A stretch of 64,000 nucleotides of DNA from Mastigias papua (lineage: Eukaryota; Cnidaria; Scyphozoa; Rhizostomeae; Mastigiidae), in the NCBI GenBank assembly GCA_964019165.1, contig OZ025278.1:13519786-13583785 (forward strand), read 5' to 3'. The position numbers and the translations under genes are program-made. Below, one piece after another: positions 1-29,491 of the stretch. The notes beneath the pieces are model-generated. The model was not told the origin of the DNA and did no database searches. It saw only the letters and a program-made list of their open reading frames with translations. The first letter of the stretch is position 1. Every line of letters begins with the position of its first letter.

Positions 1-6583
<6,583 letters not shown>

Positions 6584-6937
6584 GCATTAGTTCCTTTCTA
6601 TAAAGTCATTACATAAGCTAGCATCTCCCTTAAGGCCTGGAACTGACAAAAATTGTTAGTCTTGACTTAGAGATCCTCTAGACTTTTCAGTGAAGCCACC
6701 TCGTGAAGAGATATGTGCTTTTGCTCGCTTTTGCCATTCGTTTTGCCCAATATTGCCTTCCTCTTCAGAAAAAGTCCTACATAAAGGATATACTAGGACT
6801 GCTTATCCTCCAGAGTTTTCTTTTCATGATAAATTGATCTACTTGTTCAATTTTATCGGAGCCACCAAAACTTCTTATTTTTCTATGTGAAGTATAAAGA
6901 TCAACCGTATACCGTCCATCTCCCTTCACTCGTTTGT

Positions 6938-7300
6938 TTGTATAGAGAGTGTTTAAAGAAAAAACAGTTCTCAGCTACTCAAAAAGTTAGGAAAGTTCAA
7001 TGCTGGATTTTTGAGAGCTTAGCAAGTAGACGAGTTCATATACATTTGAAATGTCAGTTTTTACGCAAGCGCGTCTTTTCTTCTATTTAATATGCATAGA
7101 TTTCCTATGAGAAGTATTTCAATTCTATACTTGCGTAGTACTGGTCTGTCTGTGGAGCACTGCTGCTTTACACAAACTTGACCACTCTCACAAACGAAGT
7201 CCTAAGAAGGTCTCAGCAATGAAATCATGAGAAAAGCTAGGAAAGCTTCAGTACTGTGCGAAGAAACGCTGCTATAAAAAAGTGCATCGCATTATGATAT
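6938..7300 (-). repeat. Dispersed repeat family 1, copy a
   Basis: Shares in order CTACTCAAAAAGTTA, CATTTGAAATGTCA, ACGCAAGC, TAGATTTCCTA and TTACACAAAC with four other sites (10470-12150, and reversed at 24840, 30600 and 35690). Non-coding, about 300 bp, origin unknown (MITE or SINE). Confidence 0.65.
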
Positions 7301-7579
7301 TCTGCTGCATTTTCTCTCCAAAGTACAGATATGTAATGGTCTTTAACTCGTGAATATAAATAATGTTTTGTCGGCCTGTGCTATTAGGAGGGAAAAGTTC
7401 GGAGACGTATGGTCTGCATATTACGGGACGCAGTGAAAATACCCGATAAATTCTATTACCCTGTGTTATAATTGATGTACACTCATTTTTCTTATAAGAA
7501 GCCAGTCTCGATAATTAACACTGCTGTTTCATAAAGCTTGAAAAAGTATGTGAAGACAACAAGATTTAGGACGAATTAT

Positions 7580-7729
7580 GAAGTGAAAGTGCGAGAAAAT
7601 GAATGACTCGAACTCTTGACTCTCGACTTTCTACGTTGATTGCTTAGTGGTAGTGCACTCGATGTATAAATCCCACGGTCGCGAGTTCGGATCCCAGTCG
7701 GGTCACTCATTTTCACACATTTTAACTTC
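7580..7729. mobile_element. tRNA-like core in a 30-bp inverted-repeat element
   Basis: Ends are imperfect inverted repeats of about 30 bp (GAAGTGAAAGTG... at 7580 against the complement of ...CATTTTAACTTC ending at 7729). The core (about 7634-7706) has an A-box-like TTAGTGGTAGTGCA and a B-box-like GAGTTCGGATCCC in tRNA order and spacing, but the stems do not pair well enough for a working tRNA. It is probably a tRNA-derived foldback element rather than a gene. Confidence 0.5.
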
Positions 7730-9716
7730 ACAAACTTAAAAATATGTCAACTCAAGATTTTCAGTGTCAGGACCGTTTCTTTCATTTTTCTAAATATCGT
7801 GTGAAAAAGAAGCAATGAATTGACGATAACAAGAGCACTATGTGAACAAAAGTAGTAATGTAATAGTCGACCATAAAAATAAATAAACATTTTCCATCTG
7901 ATCAAAGTAAAAACATGTAGGCCCCTTCGCTTTTTTGTATATTTTCACAACAGGATCTGTTTCTTTAGTGTCTGGACATGACTACTGGAATTCCCTAGTC
8001 TTTTCCAGTTTTCGAGTACAGGCTTCTTTAAAAAATGAGTGTACATATTCTCACAACGTTTTAGAGCTTACAGTATAAGTATTTCAACGCTTAGTATACG
8101 TAGTTGGGTTTTTCGTTGTAGGTTAAAGTAATAAATGATGCCTCGTTGGAAGAAAGAGAACTGTCATGTTTTTTTTTATAAATAGTTCTTCGTCTGCAAT
8201 CTACCGGCTTTTGTTTCATACGTCATTTAATATGCTGTAAGTCTTCGTCTACATGTTTTTCATTTTTTCATCTTTTTGGACATATTTCAGATCATAGATT
8301 GAATTATTGTATTTCATAGAAAAGAAGCCAAGTGGAGAATTTTTAAAATTGTCACAAATTCATGCCATTTGGCATTGGTACAGAAGTTATTCTTGGCTAA
8401 CGTTCAATATAGACACATGCAACTGTCGACTTCTCACAAATCGTAAATCCTCGAATTAGTCCCCCCCCCCCCACTGCTTACTTATTTCCCATACTTTCAG
8501 GGGAAGGCTTATGGTAATGAGTACGTTAAATCATCCACATCTTTGGTTTTAGAGGCAAAATAGTAGTATTAGAATCTGAAATAAGTGGCACCCTCTAGCA
8601 GACATCATGATTCTCAACCCGATATGCGTTGTTTCTAACACCAACATTCAATTTGGCACTGCCAGTTTTATCGTAGAAGCCATGAACTGACTTGCTTATA
8701 ATTTATTGTTACCAGGGCTGAACTAAGTTAGGAAAATTGATGTTATCCGAGGTACCACAGAGGTAACACTGAGTTTTGAAAATGATCTTGAAGATATTAC
8801 TAGGGGAGGACAGCAAGGGCGATAAGACTACTAGATTTTTATTGATTTCGAAGATAACTCAGTCTCCCTGTGCATCTGTTTTCTGCTTGTATTTTTATTT
8901 GGTATTATCAGAGCAATATAGTTTGTTATGATGCGGAGTTATATCGTCACTTTTACCATTGATCGATTTTATGACTTTATATGGTGAATGATTATGGATT
9001 GAAGTGATTTTGTACCATACGAAGCGTGTAGGCAACAGTTATTTTGTTTATCAAGTATACCATTGACTTTTCATTGGCGTCTCATCTGATGGATGAAGCT
9101 AAGTATAAAGGAGCTTTGGGCGTGTTTTGTACAAAAGTAATGCTCGATTGCTCAAATAGGTAAGGACAGTTCAATATTTCAACCATTCTTGCAAAAACAA
9201 AATCTCAAGACAGATATTTCATTAAGATATCAGATATTATTCATCATATCACGTGTACCCGCATATCTGGCTATAAATTTCGGTTCACCTTTCGGTCGCT
9301 ATCCGACGTTTCATACTCTGACGAGTGTCGGACGAAAAAAAGCTTTTCAGTATGGTTAAAACATGGTACCGCTTTTTCGTGCTGTAGTGAAGTTCTGTAG
9401 CACCAACAGACTTTTCAGATATTTCATTTTACTGAAATTATGAAGAAACTATAAATGTTTCATAACTGAGCTAAAACTTTCCTGTAAATGATGTACATTA
9501 TCCAAATAACAGATTGGAATGCCATGGCTGCCGAACGTTTGAGAGACCTGATCAGATGTATTTTCTCCCAACCCAAGTGACCAATTATTATGCAGGATTT
9601 TGACCACACTTGCATTCCACAGCTAAATTTAGGTCCATTTTGCAAGATGATTGGTCAATTAGATTGGGAGAATATAGACCTGATAAGAGCTCTCAAATAT
9701 TTGTGAACTACACTTT

Positions 9717-10062
9717 TTTTTTATACGAAAAAAGTTTATAAGAAAATGAGGCTCAAATGGCCAAAATCTTAAGAAAATCCTAAGAAAATCACAAGGCTCA
9801 AGTTCAAGAAAATGCTAAGAAAATTACAGTTCATCTTCTTTACATGCCAGAAATTGATTTTGGCTCATTTTTGCAAACTCTCGTACAAGGATCGAGACTT
9901 ATGGTGACCCAACAAATACAGAGTAGCCTGTTTCAGCCAGTTTTTTCCTTCAGAAGTTAAGAAAATCTTAAGAAAATTTCAGCCTCAAATTCGTGAAAAG
10001 GTAAGAAAATCGAGCCTCAGGAAAAAATGTGTTTTTCTTATAAAAAAGAAAACGTGTATGCA
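9717..10062. repeat. Foldback repeat family 2, diverged copy d
   Basis: Left end TTTATAAGAAAATGAGGCTC and right end CGAGCCTCAGGAAAAAATG with TTTTTCTTATAAAA are inverted. The interior has short TTAAGAAAATC iterations. Confidence 0.55.
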
Positions 10063-10742
10063 GATTAGAGTAAGTTTGGTAGTAGCATTCTATTTGCTCA
10101 AACCTTATGAAGCTGGCAGACTCAGTTCTTGTACGATGTTTAATCCTACGACTCGTAAGCGAAAACTATCGAAAAATAAAGCTCTCTTCAAAGCTCCCCT
10201 CATTGGACGATATCACGCATGTGAATTTTGATGTGGGTCTATGGTGTATGAGTGCATGGTGTACGTATAGACGCAAACAAGGGTCTGCGATGTTTGTATT
10301 GCGCAAAAAGTAATTGAACAGACCCATAAGGCTGGGGATTGACTTGGCAAATAGATTGAGTAACAAATTACAGAATGCCTAATGGTTTTCTTTTTGAGAA
10401 GGTGCAGTTTATCGGGAAGAGAACTGCAATTGTAAGGTGTCGAACCCTTGTAATGATCTACATGGTTGTTTTTAATAGAAAATGCTTTTTAAGAAAGCAA
10501 CACTCGGCTGCTCAAAAAGTTAAGTACCGGGATTTTGAGACCAGAAAAAGTTGATAAGATGATACACATTTGAAATGTCAATTCTCACACAAGCCCATCA
10601 TCTCTTTTGCATCATTTGCGTAGATTTCTTGCATTAATCTATGTATTCCAATGCCATATTTCTGTAAACCTGTTTCTCTCTGCATCATTGCAGTGTTACA
10701 CAAACTCGAATACTCTTGCTAAGAAAGTGTTGACAAAGCTTT

Positions 10743-11132
10743 TGTAACGTACAAGGGGTCTCACTTCGGGTGGCCGGTGGTTGGTCTTCAGTCTGTAAGC
10801 CTAGGCCATAGGCCTAGGCCTAAGTTAGAAACAACACAGAGAAACTACAGTTGATGTAACGGCAAGAACTGAACTAACTAACTGACTGAATCAAATACTA
10901 AAACACACATAATATAATCGTAAGCACTATACAACATTCGTTACGTCAAAGCACAATACACGTTGACAGGGACAAACACATCGCCAGGAAAGAGTGATAC
11001 TGACACTACAAGCGAGTTACATACATAACAGGAATTAACACAAATACGCCATTCTAAAACGCAACATCAAAAGTAAAGCGACACGACATAAAACACAGAT
11101 TAATCTAAGACGTAGAACACCAATATGCTACA
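10743..11132 (-). repeat. LTR (3' LTR by element orientation)
   Basis: 390-bp terminal repeat with TG...CA ends. It contains the palindromic GCCTAGGCC-rich stretch at about 10798-10822. It abuts the polypurine tract at 11133-11146, which marks it as the 3' LTR on the minus strand. Confidence 0.88.
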
Positions 11133-11670
11133 CCATCCCTCCCTTTAAACTAATAGTAATTTACAACGATGAAAAGTTCATTGAGTCCAATCAAGACATA
11201 AAAATAAAATGTTCAAAGGATGCTAAGGTCCGAAGACTGACTGGAAAGCAAAAGAAGGTGCCAAAAACTCCGCTCAGTGCTTCCAGTTGGGTAGCATCGT
11301 TGAAAAAAATAAAAACAAGTCCTAATAAAATCTTCTTGGTAACTTCTCAGCTGCAACCACCACATGGCCAGCAAACTCTAAACTACTTCATAGTAACCGA
11401 ATAACCAAACGTCTTGATGGATCTTCTGAACTTGGCGTTGCGATCAGTAGGAGCGATGTTAACATATCAAATCAAGAGGGACATAACACAACCAGATAAA
11501 AGTCACTTGATCTCAACCATAAAACATTCTTCTACGTAACAAAACCAAAAGTCAATAGTCAAAGTTGATGTAAGAAAGAGTACTCATCTATTGAATTCTC
11601 CCCTTAGACACTGACAACATCCTCCACCACGGCGTAAAAGGTGCGCAAAGTTTACTCCTGTCACCAAATT

Positions 11671-12060
11671 TGTAACGTACAAGGGGTCTCACTTCGGGTG
11701 GCCGGTGGTTGGTCTTCAGTCTGTAAGCCTAGGCCATAGGCCTAGGCCTAAGTTAGAAACAACACAGAGAAACTACAGTTGATGTAACGGCAAGAACTGA
11801 ACTAACTAACTGACTGAATCAAATACTAAAACACACATAATATAATCGTAAGCACTATACAACATTCGTTACGTCAAAGCACAATACACGTTGACAGGGA
11901 CAAACACATCGCCAGGAAAGAGTGATACTGACACTACAAGCGAGTTACATACATAACAGGAATTAACACAAATACGCCATTCTAAAACGCAACATCAAAA
12001 GTAAAGCGACACGACATAAAACACAGATTAATCTAAGACGTAGAACACCAATATGCTACA
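11671..12060 (-). repeat. LTR (5' LTR by element orientation)
   Basis: Second copy of the 390-bp repeat, with no difference from the other seen by eye. It is followed on the minus strand by AATT and the tRNA-Leu-like primer-binding site. Confidence 0.88.
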
Positions 12061-12269
12061 CTTTACTGCTACTGCTAACATCATGAAACAGCAAAGAAAC
12101 TTTCAGTGCTGGGAGAAAAACATTCTTATAAAAACGTATATTTTGATGTTTAGAATATAGTACTTATAAAGTTTGTCTGTGAAATATGTCGTGTTGAATG
12201 CACAGCTCCAAATCAAGATGTTGCCTATCTAGAGCTTAGATTTAGATCAGGGTTCTTTTTAACGTGCAG

Positions 12270-12352
12270 TTCTACAAGAAAATGAGCAGTTCTAAAAACT
12301 CTGTGTTCAATGGTAGAGAGGTCTCTGCTGATTACGTTACCATTTTCAACAG
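12270..12352 (+). other. Candidate alternative 5' exon of gene B
   Basis: A good acceptor (TTTTTAACGTGCAG) precedes an ATG at 12282 with an open frame, MSSSKNSVFNGREVSADYV and onward, and a good donor (AG|GTATGA) after 12352. The exon ends in phase 2. It can join the PDZ exon in frame only through a weak acceptor at about 12838 (GGTAG|A), giving FNRNEPRKVKL. It may be an alternative first exon or 5' leader of gene B, or a false exon. No resemblance to gene A could be tested because the 5' end of gene A is outside the window. Confidence 0.3.
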
Positions 12353-12809
12353 GTATGAGAACAAAACATGCATACTTTCAGTGCTTGCTCACCAGTTGCA
12401 TGTTCATTATGCTTAATAGTAAATTCTAAATGCTCCTTACAAAAAACCCTGCTTTAGATAGAAATTCCTCATATGCTCTGTGATGCTGAAAACATTACCT
12501 AATTAAATGTTTATTTACTTACTTATGATGGATCAATTCATATGTGGTGGACACCGTGAAAATTTGAGCTGATAAGTATGGAATTGTTCTTGAACTATTT
12601 CAGGATATTAATGCCTACCATCCACACTATTGTGAAATGTTGTGAAACATCGCGCGTCATTTGTCACGTGCCTTTCTTCCGTTGTCATGTTGTTGTTGCT
12701 GTTGCAAGTTATTATGACGACAGTTCGTTCAATGGGATTACTTTGGAAATACAATATGATCAGTCAGCAATGCGGAAAATCGTGAAAGTAGGAGCAAAAC
12801 TTACACGAC

Positions 12810-22910
<10,101 letters not shown>

Positions 22911-23924
22911 TTATGTACCGCTTTGGCCGAATGTGAACTTTCTCGAGGTCGATGTAGGCTAGACGTGAGTGGATCATTTGCTGGTGAAAAGCATTGGCTT
23001 TGCCAACATAGATTGGGGCTAGTTGAATTTCTATGAGCCTCCAAACCTTTGAAGCGCCACAGGGGTCATATAGAAGTTATCCAAGGACAAGTCATAATAA
23101 TCCTGAAGTTTATCATGCCTACATTTGGGGGGGGGGGACTCTTAAGCGTGAAAGGGAACCCAAGCAATATATGTCGAAGGGCACCAAACCTCGTCATCCG
23201 CAACTGGTGGAAGAGCTCTTTCACTGCAGGACAATCTGAGACGCTGAATCTTAGATATTTTTCAAATTGAATTTCCTAGTATATTGTATAATAGAACTTA
23301 TAGTGATATCACTGCTGTAGTGAACTATCCACAATACAGCGTTCTCAATCGTTTTATAAATTATTTCAGTGTCGATTTGTCATCACTTACATTGTATGTT
23401 GTGAACATATTTTTATGCATATATATATATTTGTAGAACATATTTTTCTTACACGATTTGAAGCAGTAAGACAAGAGATTATTATTGATATTGAATAAGA
23501 GAGTAACTTGTTTGTAGATAACAGTTAATTTGCATCCACTATCTGATAACATATCGAACGAACATATTAGTGTGTATCTGTATAACTTCTCTCTGCATTG
23601 AAAAATATTGATACCAAGGAAACTATTCAACTTTGATTAGGCAGAAGCCATTAATTACAGCGGATCTTTCAGCTTATTCATGAGCGCAGTACCTGGGCTA
23701 TAGTGCGTTTCATGTACTAAGGATCTTCGGCATGCACGAAGTCCATTTTCAGCTTCCTGTGGATGTACCCAGGCAGCAGGCAAACTGATTTGGCGTTGTC
23801 TTCTATGTGATGCACAAACTTAAGTGTTAGGATCAGAATAAGGCTTTCGTGTCAGGGTATGTTATTCAGTATTTGTATGGCTAAAAATTTGTTCGGAACT
23901 GCATGCACACATTTGTATAAGAAT

Positions 23925-24250
23925 ATAGTCTATAATTATATCAAGGCTCAAATTTTCGGAAATTTAGGAATAATTGAAGAATAGTGCAAGGCTCAAGCTT
24001 CATCAAGTTTTAGACTTTTTATTGATTTGAGGTTTCTTTAGAAAACAAAGCCATAGTGAGCTCCATCCTTTCTGGAACGCGTTACACTATGATGCGACTC
24101 AGGTACTCTTTAAGGGAGTATCATTTATACACTATGCCAAAATCGCTAAAATTTAGGAATAATTCAAGATTATTCTTAAACTCAAAATCAGAACAATGTA
24201 ATGATATTGAGGCTCCGTGAAAAATTGGATATTCTTATAAAAATGTGTGT
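23925..24250 (+). repeat. Foldback repeat family 2, copy a
   Basis: Outer TATAAGAATAT / CTTATAAAAATG ends, with inner AGGCTCAA and inverted GAGGCTC motifs. Contains GCTCAAGCTTCATCAAG and TAGAAAACAAA. Related copies lie at 26488, 57005, 9717 and 54190. Confidence 0.65.
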
Positions 24251-24574
24251 ATTCAAGCAAACAGTAGTTATTTCGTGAAATACAACAGTCTTTATTTTGT
24301 ATGTAGTCAATACATAGTTATAGGCGAAATTATGCGGCCCAGTTTATAAAGTCTTTCGTATGACCAAGGAGAGTGCTGTCCCAAAACACTTTCCCAATGG
24401 AGTGCACATTGTGACTTATTGGTCTGTCCTCCTCATGGTAATCACAAGTTTCAAATCTTCTAAAACCACGTTGGGTACCCTATGGTAGGTATTCTACTAC
24501 AAAGCCAATCAAAACCAAAGAACGACCACGAAAGTATATCTGTGTCCGTAGACTATACGTTTTGCTCCAGAAAG

Positions 24575-24660
24575 TATAGCCAGGGGCGCACCAAATTAAG
24601 GGGTATGAAGTGTCACAACCCCCGTTTTGCAGAAGCCGTCAGTGAGTTTTGTTCGCTCTA
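24575..24660 (-). repeat. Dispersed repeat family 3, copy c
   Basis: GAAGTGTCACAACCCCCGTT and CAGAAGCCGTCAGTGAGTTT are the reverse complement of the block at about 15505-15560. The ORF over it is not taken as a gene. Confidence 0.5.
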
Positions 24661-24839
24661 TAGACGTTAGTAGCAGATCATAGTGAGTTGGTGCCTGAGC
24701 ATCCCTTTCAGGGAGATTAAACCTATCGCTTTGAATTCATCGTATTCAAAGGAAGCAGATCAGAATCGAAGTATACCCGTCTTGTTTGATAAGAAAGTTT
24801 TTTTCCCCATTACTGAAACTTCCCTGACTTGGCTATAAG

Positions 24840-25120
24840 ACTTCAGCATTAAAACTTTCCTGCGACTTTTTCGGCAACGTTGCAGTGTTACACAGAGAGA
24901 CAGAGGCATTACACAAACACAACACTGAAAAATGCATAAACTATCACAAGAAATCTATACAAATTTAGCAAAGGTGATGATGGGCTTGCGTGTAAATTGG
25001 AATTTCAAATGTGCATCAGTCTTTCAACCTTCTTAGGTCTCAAAATTCACTACTGAACTCTCTTGTCGTATTTAGCAATTGAGTACTGCTTACATGCGTC
25101 ATTTTATTTCTTCTCTTTTT
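24840..25120 (+). repeat. Dispersed repeat family 1, copy c
   Basis: Contains GCAGTGTTACACAGAGAGAC, AAGAAATCTATACAAATTTA and GGAATTTCAAATGTG, colinear with the other copies. Confidence 0.65.
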
Positions 25121-26487
25121 AAAAGCTGGAGCAATCGGAAAGGTAGCTGGCTAGTCTGTCAATTGAATTGTATTACTGTTTAGTATCGTTTAAAAATAAA
25201 AACTACACGTAGCTAGCAGCTTTGTGTACATGCTAATAGAAATTCATCATTTTAGCCTTAAATATTTGCTAAGCATGGTAAACAAATGAATGATGTGAAC
25301 GCAACTATTAGCATTAAGCACGTGATCGAATTAATACTATTTAAAAATACGGTGGAAGTTCATGCTGACCCGGAACATAGTGTACGTCAAATGCTTCCAT
25401 TTGCGTCAATGGTTTTCGGCCCTTGGGTTATTACTATGGTCTCCCTGTCTTTGTTTACAGGCCTAACGTGTTCTTTGTCGTACAGTGGTTAATTGCGAAC
25501 TGAATTTAGAAACCTTCGGAGTGTTATATTAAGCATTTTCTGCAGAAATTTTCGCTGTTTTCAACGTTTTGACACAATACCTATTGTAACTAGCAGAGAA
25601 GTAACAAGCAGCGGGTTCAAAGTCACGCTTTTTGTGAGTTGCCTTCGAGCTTAACAATAAATCAACACATCAGGAGGTGAAATCACTCAGGATGGAGCTG
25701 GCCAGGTAATTACAAGTAAGCATTAACGATTCAGTTTTTTCTGTATGATATCTTCAAAAAAGTTTAATTGCTCCCAATATCACATGTCAAAGGGCAAGAA
25801 TAACGTTATTGTTTAGAGTTTTTGTGCATAAGGGGAAACAAACGGTGCGAGTTTTCGTCCTCATTGTATTGTTCGATTGATTCAATATCCCCGAGTTCCT
25901 TTGATGTGACAAAAGAATGAGGATATAGAAATCCAACTGTGTACTAGGAGAGTTACATTTCTCCTACCTTACATAGTCCCACTTATAAGAACATCATTTT
26001 CTCGCGCAATGATTGCGAACAGAAAGTATTTCTTGTAAATGGCGCTCTCATCACAACAACAAATATGGCAATTCATGTAACATGCCACCATGACTTCTAT
26101 TCAGCGCAGCCAGTTTTCTAACTGGCATGTATATTTATTTACTTATATATTATTCAATGCTTATGTATTCAAAAACTCAGCCAGTGTAGTATATTGTGCT
26201 GTAAAACTGAGTTGAGTATGGCAATCATTCATACAAGGGTTTTCTAACGTATTTACTGACATATCATGAGAGCAATCGTGCAGAGAACATGGGCTTGTCA
26301 ATGTAGGAGGAGTGGGGGTACTAAAATCCCCCATAGAAGCCATCTGTAGTGCTGGTCGGTAAAAGCTGGCATACCGTCATAGCGTTCATGGCTTGTCGGT
26401 GAGAATGGCACCTTGTCGGTAATAATGTGGGCGTTGCCCAATCCCGTCGATAGATTTCTTAATGCCACACCCACAGACATATGCATA

Positions 26488-26822
26488 CTTTTTTAACAGA
26501 ATACTCTTAATTTTTCGCTGAGCCTCAATGTTCTTGAAATCTTTTGATTTTGAGCCTAAGAATATTCTTAAATTATTCTTAAATTTTAGCGATTTTGAGC
26601 ATGAATACTCGTCTCCCCCAAAGAGCTGCTGAGCCTCAGCATAGCATAATGACTCCCAGAATTGATAAATGAAATTCATGCTTATTTTGTTTTCTAAAGA
26701 AAACTCAACTCAGCAAAAATTCTAAGCCTTGATGAAGCTTGAACCTTGCATTATTCTGAAATTATTCTTAAATTTCAATGACTTTGAGTCTCAATATTCT
26801 TTTACACTATATTCTTATCAAC
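26488..26822 (-). repeat. Foldback repeat family 2, copy b
   Basis: Reverse orientation of copy a: CTGAGCCTCAATGTTC, then AGCTGCTGAGCCTCAGCA, then TTTTCTAAAGAAAAC, GATGAAGCTTGAACC and ATATTCTTAT. About 335 bp. Confidence 0.65.
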
Positions 26823-28823
26823 ATGAATATTCTGTTTGTACTACAGAAATTCCTGCTTTTTCAAGCTATAGTGATATTCTCTTAAAGGAAATGCGTGTAT
26901 TTGTATATCTTTCAGTTATTGCACATTCCATTAAGTATTGCAAAGCTTCATAGATGTAATCTTGCTTAACATAGGTAAAGATAAATGATGAGAAAAGTCC
27001 TTTTGAATGCGTATTAGAACAAAGCTCTTTTGAAATAAATGTTTTGCTATGAGTTTGTAATAGTATGGAAGAACATGAGACATAGAGGAACTGAATATGA
27101 AAATCCAGACATGAAGCTAGGGTTGGGCACAGAGGGCATTGCCCATCCAGCTAGAAGCTTTTGGCCCTAAACAGTTTTGAGCTGAAAGTGTGGTTTTGCT
27201 TAAAGACTTGGAAAATGGACAGTTTTTGACGCAGTTTGACAACTAGAATACAGACGTTTCTCACACGCATGTCAATGATTTTATCATTCTTTTTCTTTCT
27301 AGAAAGGGTGTATTTCTAACTTAAAAAGTGCGTTGTCCTAAGATCTAAAAGGGTGCGGTTTCAAACATTTTCCTGGGGGCTACGCTCCAGGCCCCCATTC
27401 TTCCTCTTCCCTACTGCCCCTACCTTTTCAAAACTGGTTTCGTTACTGGCCAGATCGTAGAATCGATATTGAAAAGCCAGCCTATGTTTCGAAGTTAAAT
27501 GTAGCTGTTTGTAAACTGTTATCACTTTTGCCAGCATTGTGCAAGAAAGAGTGGGGTATGCTTCTCATTGTCTGTTATTTGAGGATTTTTATTATCTCAA
27601 CACTTGTTGCCCATTTTTCTCTGACCAAATTGGCTTAAGCTTTTTCAAAAACCTTAGCACAAAGATCCCATTTGTACAATAGGTATTTATGAGTCGCCAT
27701 CTTAAGTATGGACCTGTATACAGAGTCTTTAACTTTTTATTGAACCTTTTCTGATCATTAAGTGGTTCACTATTCAATTAAGAATCTCTTAACCTGGATT
27801 TGTAATCCATTGCGGCTTCGGTTATTGTACTTTACCTGTGATTTCACTTTAAAGAGCATTTGTTTTTAATTGAATTGTCCTGTTTGTCCTGACAATAAGG
27901 TCATGAGAGCATGACGCAGTGATGTCATAGGAGATCATAGTGAATAATAATAAGTCATTTGGAACGGATAAGTTCAAACACAGCAGAAGCAAGACGGACT
28001 GCAAGAAAGTAAGAATTTAGCACACATTTTACTACTCAGATGGTGCTTTATATCGTCATTACTAGACAAATATGCAAATGATAGTGGCTATTTTTGCATC
28101 TTGTTATGTTTGGGTTGTTTTGGGACCGCCATTTTCTTGCTAAAAAGGATACAATTTGGACCTATAGTTTGGCACGGTTTTAATGGTCAGCAGGTGACAT
28201 TTGTACCTCTCAGTTATCTCATTTCAGCGATTACGTTGTAGTCAAGTGATTTCACGGTACAGTTTAGTATAAGTGCTATCAATATCCGAGTGAACTAAAA
28301 ATAAACGCAGCAAGGATATTGGAACGAGGATCATGAGATGAATTAAGCAGATAAGTTAACGGTTGCCTTGCTATTGATTGTGATTTTCCTAAACAACTCT
28401 CCTTACTATGATAAGCGTAAGTCGCTTTGTGGCCTACAGAACGTTTTTTGGATATGAGTTTTTGTCCGACACTCATCAGAGAAGTAAATGATAGAGACCG
28501 AAAGGCAAACGGCAATCTGTGGCCAGATGCGAAGTCTGCTTTGTTTTGAAATGTTGAGCAAGATTTCAATGCTGGTTGACAAATAGACCGGAGTAATTTC
28601 TATTCAAAATACTAATTCCATTACTCGCTCTGCCCTTTGTTATTGCTTTATCATTCCATCTCTAAGTCTAATTGTAATCCATTTCTCTTGATACCATATT
28701 CACACATCCACAGTGGTAATATGAAAAGAGCTAAAATATGTATACAGCCTGTTGTTGAACAACACTCTTTAATTAGAGCGCTTTGCATTTGATATTTTTA
28801 GGCATAGTGTAAAACGTTCACAG

Positions 28824-28920
28824 CTTTGCTATATTGTCTGTATCGAGGGGCAGAGCGTCGTACCCCCACAACACACGCAATAATTCATCAGCATCAAGGA
28901 CCAAGCGTGCAACTATGCAA
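28824..28920 (+). other. Exon-like GC-richer segment
   Basis: Flanked by an acceptor (CGTTCACAG) and a donor (CAA|GTAGTC). It is open in one frame, including SVSRGRASYPHNTRNNSSAS, and is richer in G+C than its surroundings. If real it would be an upstream exon of the transcript at 30365-31066 in its alternative frame. No family resemblance is seen. The open frame continues past the putative donor to 29052, so it could also be a chance ORF. Confidence 0.2.
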
Positions 28921-29491
28921 GTAGTCCTGGCGGTCTACACCCCTGCCCTTTTCTTGAAAAGGAAGAAAGCACCCGACATCATAAAAGTTTCTGAAACAGT
29001 TCTTCTGTTTCTAGATCTAAAAGATATTATTCCAATCTATATACCATTCTGAAAAATCTTAATGTGCCCTTTTTGTGCATTATACCCCTGCACTGGACAA
29101 TTCCTAATATCACCCCTAAGGGCGTTCTTTAGACAGTCATACACACAATTTTATGGCAGAACTATGTATAGAAAAGCGGTAGTAATAAAAGTTTATGCGT
29201 CAATGATCCACTGAAAGAACGACGTCATGAATCTCACATCCTAATTACATCGGCAACAATAGGGGTATACTGTTATTTCTATTTCAGAAGTAGCAGTTAT
29301 GAGATAATCAGGAATAGATTTACTCAGAGAGGTGCTTAGACAATTTCATTTGGGGGACAGGGGGTGGGCATTCAGTAGAAACTATATATTTGTTGACCAA
29401 CAGTATTTTCCAGAGCACAAGGAAACGATCATAAATGGCAGTTGCTAGTAACAGCAAGTTATTTGCAACGTCACAAAAAGAATATACTGTG

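Larger units (their letters stand above)
10743..12060 (-). mobile_element. Miniature LTR retrotransposon (TRIM-like), no coding region
   Basis: Two direct repeats of 390 bp (10743-11132 and 11671-12060) read as identical by eye. Each begins TGTAACG and ends GCTACA. They flank only 538 bp with no ORF. On the minus strand the internal region starts with a primer-binding site, TGGTGACAGGAGT (around 11654-11666, four bases after the LTR), close to the 3' end of tRNA-Leu. It ends with a polypurine tract (AAAGGGAGGGATGG, 11133-11146) directly before the other LTR. The target-site duplication is CTTT (10739-10742 and 12061-12064). The element sits inside a dispersed-repeat copy whose sequence resumes on the far side. 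It must rely on proteins of another element. Identical LTRs mean very recent insertion. Confidence 0.9.
10470..12150 (-). repeat. Dispersed repeat family 1, copy b, split by the LTR element
   Basis: The left part (10470-10742) and right part (12065 to about 12150, ending near CATTCTTATAAAAACG) form one family 1 copy once the LTR element and one CTTT are removed. This proves the nested order of insertion. Confidence 0.7.
6584..12269. other. Intergenic region between genes A and B
   Basis: Holds family 1 copies, the tRNA-like foldback element, a family 2 copy, a family 4 fragment (8440-8510) and the LTR element. No supported gene. Short ORFs at 6690-7090 and 10107-10313 have no protein-like features and overlap repeats. 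Confidence 0.6.

Noticed and set aside
7634..7706. Functional tRNA gene
   Set aside because: The A and B boxes are present, but acceptor and T stems do not pair and the core sits in an inverted-repeat element.
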